Assembly: GCA_049511115.1 (NCBI GenBank) | Contig: JBEKYH010000072.1 | Coordinates: 1-13,913 of the forward strand | Direction: 5' to 3' | Source of the DNA: JBEKYH01 sp049511115 | GTDB lineage: Bacteria > Planctomycetota > Phycisphaerae > Tepidisphaerales > Tepidisphaeraceae | Length of the DNA stretch: 13,913 nucleotides | Part shown: positions 7,864-13,913 of the stretch, in pieces | Numbering within the stretch: position 1 is the stretch's first letter | Layout of the letters: the number at the start of each line of letters is the position of its first letter | Translations under genes and position numbers: made by a program | The notes under the pieces: model-generated | What the model was told of the DNA's origin: nothing | What the model saw: only the letters and a program-made list of their open reading frames with translations | Database searches by the model: none

Positions 7864-10812
7864 ATGAGCCTCACCACGCATTGTGCCTACTGCTCGTCGG
7901 CAATAACCTACGAAGCCGAGAACGTCGGCGCGGTTTGGTTGTGCCCTTCCTGCCAGGCGCGAGTAACGCTGCCGCCGGCGCCACAGCCGGCGCCTGCCGC
8001 CGAACCGTTTGATCTTGCCCCGGCGCCGGCAAATCCATCGCAAACTGCGGCGTCCATTCCGGCGGCCGATTCAGTTCGGGGGGTTGCGCCTGTGGTGACC
8101 CCGATGGGTGCGCCTATGGGGGTACCTCAGCAAGCCCCGGTTGATGAACTGCCATTCGCCGAAGTGCTGCCGGAACATAACCCACTGATGCCCTGGCTGA
8201 TCGGGTCGTCGGTGGCCGCGGGAGTGCTCCTTCTGGTGTTGGCGGTGGTGGTGATCTGGCCGCACCTGCAAACGCGGCCGACGTGGGAGCAACTTCATCG
8301 CCAGGAAATCCTCGACACCAAGGCCGAAGCCGAGCGACTGCTGGCTCGCGATGATCTCCACGGCGCGTACGCGAGATTCGATGATCTGGCGCGCTTGACC
8401 GCGGGAAATCCGGTGAATGATCCGGTGCTCAAATCGGCACTGCAAACTGCGGCTGATGAGCAGGCGCAGACGCTCGATCTGCTGTTGGCCCAGGCCAAGC
8501 AAGCAGCGGCCCCGCCACCGTCGAAGGTCGCCGGCGGCCCTACGTCAGCGCCATCTCCGCCGGTCGTCGTGGAAACACCGCCGCCTCCCCCTAAGCCGCC
8601 GTATCCAGCGGTGCATCGGCTGCCGCCGCCGGAGGTTGCGGTCGATGATGAGCGCATCGGCCATGCCATTCAGAGCGGCGTGCAAAATCTGATGGATCAA
8701 TTTGACCAGGGCCGCGTCCGGAACGGCACCGGCTATCCGGATGGTGATCTTGACGCGCTGGTCGTTTATGCCCTGATGCAAGCCTATCAGGCCACCGACG
8801 ACCCGCGGCTGGATCCCAAGCGGCTCTTCATGAAGAGCGCATTGGACACGCTGGTCCGTATGAAATTGGACGACGGCCAATCGACTTACGGCCGCTCGCT
8901 GCGCATCAACGCCCTTGCCCTGGCCGGCCGCAAGGAAGACCACGATGCGATGGTCACCGACATGCAATGGCTGCTGCAATCGGGGCGCGGCGGGGCGTTC
9001 ACCTATCCCACTCGCTGGAGCGAACGCACGGGAGATCACGTCGATACCATCTGGGACAATTCCAACAGCCAATACGGTTTGCTGGGCCTCTGGGCTGCCG
9101 CCGACGCGGACCTGCCCGTGCCGAAAACCTTCTGGGAAGAAGCCGAGAATCACTGGATTTCCAGTCAGATGCCCGACGGGCAATGGTCCTACGGTTATGG
9201 CGATACCGTTACGCGGCCCTCGATGACCCTGGCAGGACTGGCCTCCCTGTTGGTGGCGCAGGATTACCTCTACGATCCAAGCACGGAACAGACCGTCGGG
9301 CGAGAGCCGTACATTCCAGCCATCAAACTGGGCTTGAGCTATCTTGAGACGGGCAATAACAGTGTCTTTTCTTTCCGAGATAACTGGTCCGGCTACACGC
9401 TGTACGGATTGGAACGAGTGGGCCTGGCCAGTGGCTTCAAATTCTTCGGGACCCACGATTGGTATCGCCAGTCCTGCGTGGATATTTTGAACTCAGAATC
9501 CCCCGACGGAAGCTGGGGCGGGCAGGTGGAGACGAGTTTTGCCCTGCTTTTCCTGGCGCGCGGCCGGCACCCGATTATCATGAACAAACTCCGCTTCGAC
9601 GGCGACTGGGCCAATCGCCCGCGCGATGTATCCAATTTGGCGCGCTACGGCAGCAAGGTGTTGGAGCATCAACTCAACTGGCAGGTGGTGCCGATCAGCC
9701 GCGACTGGACGGACTGGACGGACGGACCGATCGTATACCTGGCCAGCAATGAGCCGCCAAAATTGTCGTCCGACGAGGAAGATAAACTGCGGCAGTTTGT
9801 GCTCAACGGCGGGCTGCTCCTCACGCAGGCGGATGGGGGCAGCCTGGATTTCGATCAGTGGGTAGCGGATCTGGGGACGCGGCTGTTTGCCCCTTATCAA
9901 TGGGCGCCGCTGCCGGTGGATCATCCGTTGCTGCGCGTGGGATTGCACCTGGATAAAATCCCCCACATCGCGGCCATCAGCAACGGCTCGCGCATTTTGA
10001 TGCTGCATTTGCCCGACGATATTTCGCATTATTGGGAGACGCGCGACACGGCCGGGCATCCCGATGAATTCAATCTTGGCCTGGATATTTTTCTCTATGC
10101 GAGCGGGCGGACCAATCTGCGCAATCGAATCGTAACCACGGCGATTGCCGACACACCGGATCCGGCGGCGGCGACGTTTAACATTGTTCAACTCAGTGTC
10201 TCCAGCGACAGCGACCCTGAACCCGCGGCGTGGCCGCGCTTTGCGCGGTGGTTCCGCCGCGAAACGGACCTGGGGATTGAGTTTTCGGCGTCTCCCCTGG
10301 AAACGCTGCAACCGGGCGCCGCGCCGATGGCGCATTTAACAGGCGTGACGGCGTTTCATCCGACCGATGCGCAATGCGATGCGCTGCGAAACTTCGTTGA
10401 AGCCGGCGGCGTGGTTCTGATCGACCCGTGCGGCGGACCCAATGGGTTCCTGCAATCGGTGCGCGATGAACTCATTCCCAAAACCTTTCCACACGCAATC
10501 CTGAATCGGCTGGACAAGAACAATCGCCTGCTGACCAACAGCGGCGACGGCATGTCGCAACTGGGCGCTTTGCAGGTGCGCGATTACGTGCGCGGGCTTG
10601 ATCCGCCGATTGACCGGGGATTGTGGATGGTCCGCGACGGCAAGGGGGCTGTAATCGTCTCGTCCCTCGATATCACCAGCGGATTGCTCGGCACCAACAC
10701 CTGGGGAGTCGCCGGGTTTACGCCGGACTATAGCCTCGCGCTGGCGAAGAATGTTGTGCTGTGGACCTGGGACGGAGCGAAGGATGAAGCGCCCGCTTCG
10801 GCGGCGAATTAG
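7864..10812 (+). CDS. zinc ribbon-TM-toroid-tandem DUF4159 protein, function unknown
   Basis: A 982-residue multidomain protein. Residues 1-35 form a zinc ribbon with two CxxC pairs (C7, C10, C27, C30). A Pro/Ala-rich linker leads to one membrane helix (about 110-132), then a charged helical stretch, another proline-rich linker (about 213-258), and an all-helical alpha/alpha toroid of the prenyltransferase/squalene-cyclase fold (about 262-570), with repeats such as DGQWSYGYGDT and SPDGSWGGQVETSFALLFLA. From about 573 to 755 comes a DUF4159-type domain (KLRFDGDWANRPRDVSNL, LRQFVLNGGLLLTQADGG). A second, diverged copy spans about 770-975 (LRNFVEAGGVVLIDPCGG, ending VVLWTW). The toroid has no DxDD acid motif at a cyclase-like position, so terpene cyclase activity is unlikely despite the nearby squalene genes. 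Acidic residues before the helix and Arg/His after it leave the topology unclear. It lies 32 bases after ribF and 22 before the oxidoreductase. Family assignments are from memory of planctomycetal proteins. Confidence 0.8.
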   Translation: MSLTTHCAYCSSAITYEAENVGAVWLCPSCQARVTLPPAPQPAPAAEPFDLAPAPANPSQTAASIPAADSVRGVAPVVTPMGAPMGVPQQAPVDELPFAEVLPEHNPLMPWLIGSSVAAGVLLLVLAVVVIWPHLQTRPTWEQLHRQEILDTKAEAERLLARDDLHGAYARFDDLARLTAGNPVNDPVLKSALQTAADEQAQTLDLLLAQAKQAAAPPPSKVAGGPTSAPSPPVVVETPPPPPKPPYPAVHRLPPPEVAVDDERIGHAIQSGVQNLMDQFDQGRVRNGTGYPDGDLDALVVYALMQAYQATDDPRLDPKRLFMKSALDTLVRMKLDDGQSTYGRSLRINALALAGRKEDHDAMVTDMQWLLQSGRGGAFTYPTRWSERTGDHVDTIWDNSNSQYGLLGLWAAADADLPVPKTFWEEAENHWISSQMPDGQWSYGYGDTVTRPSMTLAGLASLLVAQDYLYDPSTEQTVGREPYIPAIKLGLSYLETGNNSVFSFRDNWSGYTLYGLERVGLASGFKFFGTHDWYRQSCVDILNSESPDGSWGGQVETSFALLFLARGRHPIIMNKLRFDGDWANRPRDVSNLARYGSKVLEHQLNWQVVPISRDWTDWTDGPIVYLASNEPPKLSSDEEDKLRQFVLNGGLLLTQADGGSLDFDQWVADLGTRLFAPYQWAPLPVDHPLLRVGLHLDKIPHIAAISNGSRILMLHLPDDISHYWETRDTAGHPDEFNLGLDIFLYASGRTNLRNRIVTTAIADTPDPAAATFNIVQLSVSSDSDPEPAAWPRFARWFRRETDLGIEFSASPLETLQPGAAPMAHLTGVTAFHPTDAQCDALRNFVEAGGVVLIDPCGGPNGFLQSVRDELIPKTFPHAILNRLDKNNRLLTNSGDGMSQLGALQVRDYVRGLDPPIDRGLWMVRDGKGAVIVSSLDITSGLLGTNTWGVAGFTPDYSLALAKNVVLWTWDGAKDEAPASAAN

Positions 10813-10824
10813 CGAACAGGCAAC

Positions 10825-10829
10825 GGAGG
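10825..10829 (+). promoter_or_regulatory. ribosome-binding site that sets a TTG start
   Basis: GGAGG lies five bases before the TTG at 10835. It selects this start over upstream in-frame codons that would overlap the end of the previous gene and add about 28 residues before the dinucleotide-binding motif. Confidence 0.7.
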
Positions 10830-10834
10830 CCAAA

Positions 10835-11965
10835 TTGAAATACCGCATACTGCTATTGGGGGCTGGGAAGATCGGGACGGCCATCGCCGCCATGCTGCAA
10901 GGGAGCGGTGATTTTGATGTTTTGGCGGGCGATGTAGACAAGTCGGCGCTGAAGCGGCTGGAGGAATCATCGGGGGCGAAAACGCGGCTGGTCAGCGCGG
11001 AAGACGCGCGCGCGGTGCGCGGCGCGATGAAAGGCTGCGACGCGGTGATTTCGGCCTGTTCGTTCAACGTCAACCCCGGCATTGCGGCGGCGGCCAAAGC
11101 AGCGGGGATCAGTTATTTCGATTTGACCGAGGACCGGCAGACCACGGAGAAGGTGCGAAGCATTTCGGCGAAATCAGCGGCGGGCCAGATATTCATGCCG
11201 CAGTGCGGCCTTGCGCCGGGGTTTGTTTCTATTTCCGCGTTCGCCTTGACGCATCAATTCCAGAGTCTCGACGAGGTGCGCATGCGCGTGGGAGCCCTGC
11301 CGAAGTTTCCGACCAATGAGATGAAATACAATCTCACCTGGTCGACCGATGGGTTGATCAATGAATACGGCAATCCCTGCGAGGCGATTCACGACCGGCG
11401 GCTGATCGAGGTGCTGCCGCTGGAGGGGCTGGAACATTTCTCCCTCGACGGCGTGGATTATGAAGCGTTCAACACATCGGGCGGCGTCGGCACGCTGGCC
11501 CAGACTTTGGCCGGGAAAGTGCGGACGCTGGATTACAAAACCATCCGCTATCGCGGGCATCGTGAACTGATGGCGTTCCTGCTTAATGAACTGCGGCTGA
11601 ATGATCGCCGCGCGCTGCTGAAGGACATCCTTGAGCAAGCCGTCCCGGTCACGCCGCAGGATGTGGTGCTGATCTTCTGCACCGTGACCGGCCGGCGCAA
11701 CGGGCTGTTCACGCAGGTCACCGACGCCCGCAAGGTCTATCACGGCGATTGCTTTGGCCAGTCCCTTAGTGCGATCCAGATCAGCACGGCAGCAAGCCTG
11801 TGCGCGGTGGTTGATCTTCACGCCCAGGGAAAACTCCCCAAACGCGGCTTTGTCCGTCAGGAACAGGTCCGCCTGGAGGATTTCCTGGGGAATCGCTTCG
11901 GGCGGGTTTACGCTTCGGGGAGCGATCCTTTGCTTTCCAAACCTGCGCACGTGAAAGAGGGATGA
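10835..11965 (+). CDS. saccharopine dehydrogenase / lysine 6-dehydrogenase-like oxidoreductase
   Basis: A 376-residue NAD(P)-dependent oxidoreductase. It opens with a Rossmann motif right at the N terminus (ILLLGAGKIGTAIA; GxGxxG at 9-14), then PQCGLAPGF (LAPG at 126-129), AFNTSGGVGTL (TSGG at 214-217) and YKTIRYRGH (234-242). Those later blocks match what I remember of lysine 6-dehydrogenases and the saccharopine dehydrogenase family. Possible reactions are oxidation of lysine at the 6-amino group or reversible saccharopine cleavage; the exact substrate cannot be set from sequence. The start is TTG with a strong GGAGG. It follows the 982-residue protein by 22 bases, probably in the same operon. 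Its stop codon lies inside the first arm of an inverted repeat (11962-11981), which suggests that a repeat element was acquired at its 3' end and may have replaced the original last codons. Confidence 0.82.
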   Translation: MKYRILLLGAGKIGTAIAAMLQGSGDFDVLAGDVDKSALKRLEESSGAKTRLVSAEDARAVRGAMKGCDAVISACSFNVNPGIAAAAKAAGISYFDLTEDRQTTEKVRSISAKSAAGQIFMPQCGLAPGFVSISAFALTHQFQSLDEVRMRVGALPKFPTNEMKYNLTWSTDGLINEYGNPCEAIHDRRLIEVLPLEGLEHFSLDGVDYEAFNTSGGVGTLAQTLAGKVRTLDYKTIRYRGHRELMAFLLNELRLNDRRALLKDILEQAVPVTPQDVVLIFCTVTGRRNGLFTQVTDARKVYHGDCFGQSLSAIQISTAASLCAVVDLHAQGKLPKRGFVRQEQVRLEDFLGNRFGRVYASGSDPLLSKPAHVKEG

Positions 11966-12057
11966 ACGCCGAGACGCCGAGACGCCGAGACGCCGAGTAA
12001 GAAGGGAAGACAAAATTTGTTTCTGACTCTGGTTTTTCTCGGCGTCTCGGCGTTCAT
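11962..12057. repeat. 8-bp tandem repeat with a 20-base inverted copy
   Basis: GCCGAGAC is repeated three full times plus a partial unit at 11968-11997. The first 20 bases of this block (11962-11981, starting ATGAACGCCG) recur exactly in reverse complement at 12038-12057. The intervening 56 bases are ordinary. The arms could form a long stem in RNA or DNA, and could serve as a terminator for the upstream operon, but no T-run follows. The layout also suits a small mobile or recombinogenic intergenic repeat. The left arm includes the stop codon of the preceding gene. Confidence 0.75.
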
Positions 12058-12075
12058 TCTTCTTCTCCCGGGGCT

Positions 12076-12098
12076 AACTTTCAATATTTTCGAAAGTT
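12076..12098. repeat. inverted repeat upstream of the polyprenyl synthase promoter
   Basis: AACTTTC (12076-12082) and GAAAGTT (12092-12098) are perfect inverted copies around a 9-base AT-rich centre, which also contains TTTCGAAA (12088-12095). It ends 33 bases before the -10 box at 12132, a position where a regulator could bind. A regulatory role is only a possibility. Confidence 0.35.
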
Positions 12099-12131
12099 CT
12101 GGCGCGACGTTTCGGTTCGCGCGCCGATCCC

Positions 12132-12137
12132 TATAAT
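12132..12137 (+). promoter_or_regulatory. consensus -10 box upstream of the polyprenyl synthase
   Basis: TATAAT matches the sigma-70 -10 consensus exactly. The -35 region (about 12109-12115) is poor, so an activator or a weak promoter is possible. Transcription would start near 12144 and give a 5' leader of about 75 bases that contains the hairpin at 12191-12209. Confidence 0.45.
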
Positions 12138-12190
12138 CCTCGCGCCCTTTGGTTGCGGGAGAATGAGTAAAAAGGGCTGGGCTTTGGGAG

Positions 12191-12209
12191 CGGAAGACGG
12201 CGTCTTCCG
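12191..12209 (+). other. perfect hairpin just upstream of the polyprenyl synthase start
   Basis: CGGAAGAC and GTCTTCCG form a perfect 8-bp stem with a 3-base loop (GGC). It ends nine bases before the ATG at 12219 and lies in the expected ribosome-binding region. There is no T-run, so it is not a terminator. It might modulate translation; otherwise it may have no role. Confidence 0.45.
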
Positions 12210-12218
12210 ATTTGGGAT

Positions 12219-13193
12219 ATGGCTAGCGCACTGGCCGGATTGGAAGACTGCATTGCGCCGCAGCTTGCGGCGGTGGAAAAGATGTTTCACGATGAGCTTG
12301 GCAGCAAGCTCCCCTGCGTGAATGTGCTTGTCCGCCACGTCAGCCGCTTTCGCGGGAAGATGCTCCGGCCCACCTTGCTGCTCCTGGCGGGCAAAGCGTG
12401 CGGCGAATTAACCGACGCCCACGTTGTCCTGGCCACGGTCGTGGAAATGGTACACATGGCCACGCTCGTCCATGACGATGTGCTGGACGAAGCGGAGCTG
12501 CGCCGCAAGGGGGCCACCATCAACCACCTGCGCGGCAACGAGGCCGCGGTTTTGCTGGGCGACTACCTCATCAGCCACAGCTACCACCTGTGCAGCAGTC
12601 TGGAATCCCAGTATGCCAGCCGGACCATCGCGGCGACCACCAATGAGATTTGCGAAGGCGAACTTCTGCAGATCGACAACCGCGACAATTTGAATCTGGA
12701 TGAGGAGACGTATCTTCAGATCATTGGGCGCAAGACGGCGGTCTTGTGCGCGGCCTGCTGCTCCCTGGGCGCGAAATTCGCCGGCGCGAGTGACGCGACA
12801 TGCCGCAAGCTGCACACCTTCGGGCAGGCGCTGGGCTCGGCGTTTCAGATTCAAGATGACATCCTCGATATCCTGGGCGATGTCGCCAAAGTCGGCAAAA
12901 CGCTGGGGATCGATATCCAAAAGGGGAAGATGACCCTGCCGATGATCCACTTCCTGGCCCACGCCCCGCGCGAGCACCGGATGCTCTTGCGTTCGCTGCT
13001 GGAAGGCCGTGACGCCGACAAAGTCGAGCGTATTGTGAATCTGATCCTGCCGAGCGATTCGGTCGCCTACGCGCGCCAGCGGGCCCGGTCACTGGTGGAC
13101 CAAGCCCGCGAGGCGATCGCGCCGCTGCCGCAGACTCCGGCGAAGAAGGTGCTGGAGTTGATGGCGGATTTTGTGATTTCTCGGCCGCTTTAA
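12219..13193 (+). CDS. long-chain polyprenyl diphosphate synthase
   Basis: A 324-residue trans-isoprenyl diphosphate synthase that adds isopentenyl units to an allylic diphosphate, most likely to make the side chain of menaquinone or another quinone. Motifs in order are RGKMLRP (45-51, the substrate-binding GKxxRP), the first aspartate-rich motif DDVLD (86-90), a later GRKTAVLCAACC segment and the second motif DDILD (213-217) followed by GKTLGIDIQKGKMTLP. The residue five before the first motif is alanine (ATLVHDD), and small residues there are typical of long-chain enzymes; farnesyl synthases usually carry aromatic residues. Length agrees with the IspB/HepT-type (heptaprenyl or octaprenyl synthase) group. 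The product length cannot be fixed from sequence. The ATG lacks a strong Shine-Dalgarno sequence; GGGA lies very close before it. It is separated from the upstream operon by 253 noncoding bases with its own -10 box. Confidence 0.9.
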   Translation: MASALAGLEDCIAPQLAAVEKMFHDELGSKLPCVNVLVRHVSRFRGKMLRPTLLLLAGKACGELTDAHVVLATVVEMVHMATLVHDDVLDEAELRRKGATINHLRGNEAAVLLGDYLISHSYHLCSSLESQYASRTIAATTNEICEGELLQIDNRDNLNLDEETYLQIIGRKTAVLCAACCSLGAKFAGASDATCRKLHTFGQALGSAFQIQDDILDILGDVAKVGKTLGIDIQKGKMTLPMIHFLAHAPREHRMLLRSLLEGRDADKVERIVNLILPSDSVAYARQRARSLVDQAREAIAPLPQTPAKKVLELMADFVISRPL

Positions 13194-13222
13194 ATATTTC
13201 TCACACGAAGCGGATTGGAAAC

Positions 13223-13231
13223 TGATATAAT
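13223..13231 (+). promoter_or_regulatory. extended -10 promoter of the mntA/hepT pair
   Basis: TGATATAAT is a perfect extended -10 element (TGnTATAAT), which does not need a good -35 box, and none is present. The transcript should begin near 13238, about four bases before the mntA-like ATG at 13242, with no Shine-Dalgarno sequence. The mRNA is therefore probably leaderless. Confidence 0.65.
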
Positions 13232-13241
13232 CTCTACCGCT

Positions 13242-13550
13242 ATGATCAATCTCATCGAACAGCGTCGCGAGCAGATCGCCGCTCTCTGCCGCCGGTATCG
13301 ATTGCGTCGGCTTGAGCTTTTCGGCTCTGCCGCGAGCGGAAGTTTCGATTCCGGCCATAGCGACGTCGATTTTTTCTACGAGTTCGATCCGTCGGATATG
13401 GAAGCGCTCGCTGACCGGTTCTTCGGTCTCAAGGACGACCTGGAACGGCTGCTTGGGGTTAACGTGGACCTCGTCAGCGCGCCTGATGTCACCAACCCGT
13501 ATTTCCTCGAGGTTGCCAACCGCCATCGCCAGACTCTTTATGCAGCCTGA
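13242..13550 (+). CDS. mntA: MntA-like antitoxin, minimal nucleotidyltransferase
   Basis: A 102-residue minimal nucleotidyltransferase of the polymerase-beta fold. The active site is visible: FGSAASGSF (GS at 28-29), SDVDF (D41 and D43) and a third acidic residue, D76, in VNVDLVS. In the MntA/HepT system this enzyme transfers AMP groups onto a tyrosine of the HEPN toxin and so switches it off. The partner here carries exactly that target motif and starts 11 bases before this gene's stop, which supports the pairing. The start at 13242 is preferred over an in-frame upstream codon at 13215, because the extended -10 element lies between them. The module stands on its own promoter after the polyprenyl synthase and has no obvious link to isoprenoid metabolism. 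Confidence 0.85.
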   Translation: MINLIEQRREQIAALCRRYRLRRLELFGSAASGSFDSGHSDVDFFYEFDPSDMEALADRFFGLKDDLERLLGVNVDLVSAPDVTNPYFLEVANRHRQTLYAA

Positions 13551-13878
13551 ATCCGCCCGCTTTCTACGCGATATGCTCGACGCAGCCCTCGCGATTCGAG
13601 AGCAAACGGACAATCGCACGATCGATGATTACCTCCAACTCCGGTGGCTGCGCGACGCCGCGAATTGGAATTTCTGCGTCATCGGGGAAGCGCTCTCGCA
13701 GCTCAAACGAGTCGACGAAGCTACTGCGATTCGGATCACCGATCATTGGAAGATCATTGGATTGCGAAACCAACTCATCCATGGCTACGGCGTAGTCAAC
13801 CATCGAATCACCTGGGATATCATTCAGGGAAAACTGCCGATCCTAATTCGCGAGCTGACCGAGATATTGCAGGCATGA
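13540..13878 (+). CDS. hepT: HepT-like toxin, HEPN (DUF86) RNase
   Basis: A 112-residue all-helical HEPN-domain protein of the DUF86 type. The conserved motif RNQLIHGY gives R76, H81 and Y83 (RX4HXY), where Arg and His form the RNase site and Tyr is the residue AMPylated by MntA in characterised pairs. Other family features are DYLQLRWLRDAANWNFCVIGEAL and the C-terminal ITWDIIQGKLPILIRELTEIL. The ATG at 13540 is inside the mntA-like gene (11-base overlap), implying coupled translation. A longer in-frame reading upstream would run through the partner gene and is not needed. The protein seems complete and should be active. The 35 bases after its stop hold nothing I can identify. Confidence 0.87.
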   Translation: MQPESARFLRDMLDAALAIREQTDNRTIDDYLQLRWLRDAANWNFCVIGEALSQLKRVDEATAIRITDHWKIIGLRNQLIHGYGVVNHRITWDIIQGKLPILIRELTEILQA

Positions 13879-13913
13879 TCGTGGCTCAGCTTTCCATTAG
13901 TTGATAAACATTC

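Noticed and set aside
8545..10335. Long minus-strand open frames of about 280-300 codons opposite the 982-residue gene
   Set aside because: They lack recognisable motifs and a plausible start signal, and the plus-strand frame shows clear domains throughout.
7864..10812. The toroid protein as a squalene-hopene cyclase completing the hpnCD pathway
   Set aside because: There is no DxDD acid motif at a suitable position (the nearest resemblance is PDGDLDAL), the toroid is short, and the domain is fused to a zinc ribbon, a membrane helix and DUF4159 units.
11962..12057. The octamer repeat as a CRISPR array
   Set aside because: The units are 8 bp, directly adjacent and without spacers, and no cas genes are present.
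12038..12062. The right arm of the octamer inverted repeat as a standard intrinsic terminator
   Set aside because: The loop would be over 50 bases and no T-run follows the stem on either strand.
12163..12324. A short ORF starting at ATG 12163, overlapping the polyprenyl synthase start in another frame
   Set aside because: The only purine-rich site lies about two bases from the ATG, the peptide shows no recognisable composition, and it runs on into the synthase coding sequence out of frame. I treat it as chance.

Overview
The window looks like chromosome from a GC-rich bacterium, most likely a member of the Planctomycetota. The main reason is the 982-residue protein that joins a zinc ribbon, one membrane helix, an alpha/alpha toroid and DUF4159-type domains, an architecture I associate with that phylum. 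The split HpnC/HpnD squalene route fits too. This placement is an inference from gene content and was not tested with a marker gene.

The left part (about 1-5475) is read entirely on the minus strand. In transcription order it holds: a small secreted, very basic protein; a leucine-rich leader peptide with a terminator/antiterminator; leuA (2-isopropylmalate synthase); a Phd/ParE-type toxin-antitoxin pair; hpnC and hpnD (farnesyl diphosphate to presqualene diphosphate to hydroxysqualene); and a kduD-like short-chain dehydrogenase cut by the window edge. hpnE, which would finish squalene, is not in the window.

The right part (about 5681-13878) is read entirely on the plus strand. It holds an OpgC-like membrane acyltransferase, ribF (riboflavin kinase/FAD synthetase), the 982-residue fusion protein and a saccharopine dehydrogenase/lysine 6-dehydrogenase-like oxidoreductase. 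These four have gaps of only 22-32 bases and probably form one operon. A 253-base intergenic stretch with an 8-bp tandem/inverted repeat, two further inverted repeats and a consensus -10 box follows. Then come a long-chain polyprenyl diphosphate synthase and a MntA/HepT (nucleotidyltransferase/HEPN) toxin-antitoxin pair with its own extended -10 promoter. The divergent switch point is 5476-5680, where I see no convincing promoter.

The best observation is the leuA leader. A near-consensus promoter (TTGACA, 17 bases, TCTAAT) starts transcription almost at the ATG of a 25-codon peptide with six leucines. A 10-bp antiterminator arm lies across that peptide's stop codon and is complementary to the 5' arm of a strong terminator just before leuA. 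This is a complete ribosome-dependent leucine attenuator with an apparently leaderless leader peptide, and its promoter lies inside the last codons of the preceding ORF. The second item of interest is the uncharacterised zinc ribbon-membrane-toroid-tandem DUF4159 protein. Isoprenoid chemistry recurs on both strands (hpnC, hpnD, polyprenyl synthase), and two unrelated toxin-antitoxin modules sit beside those genes.
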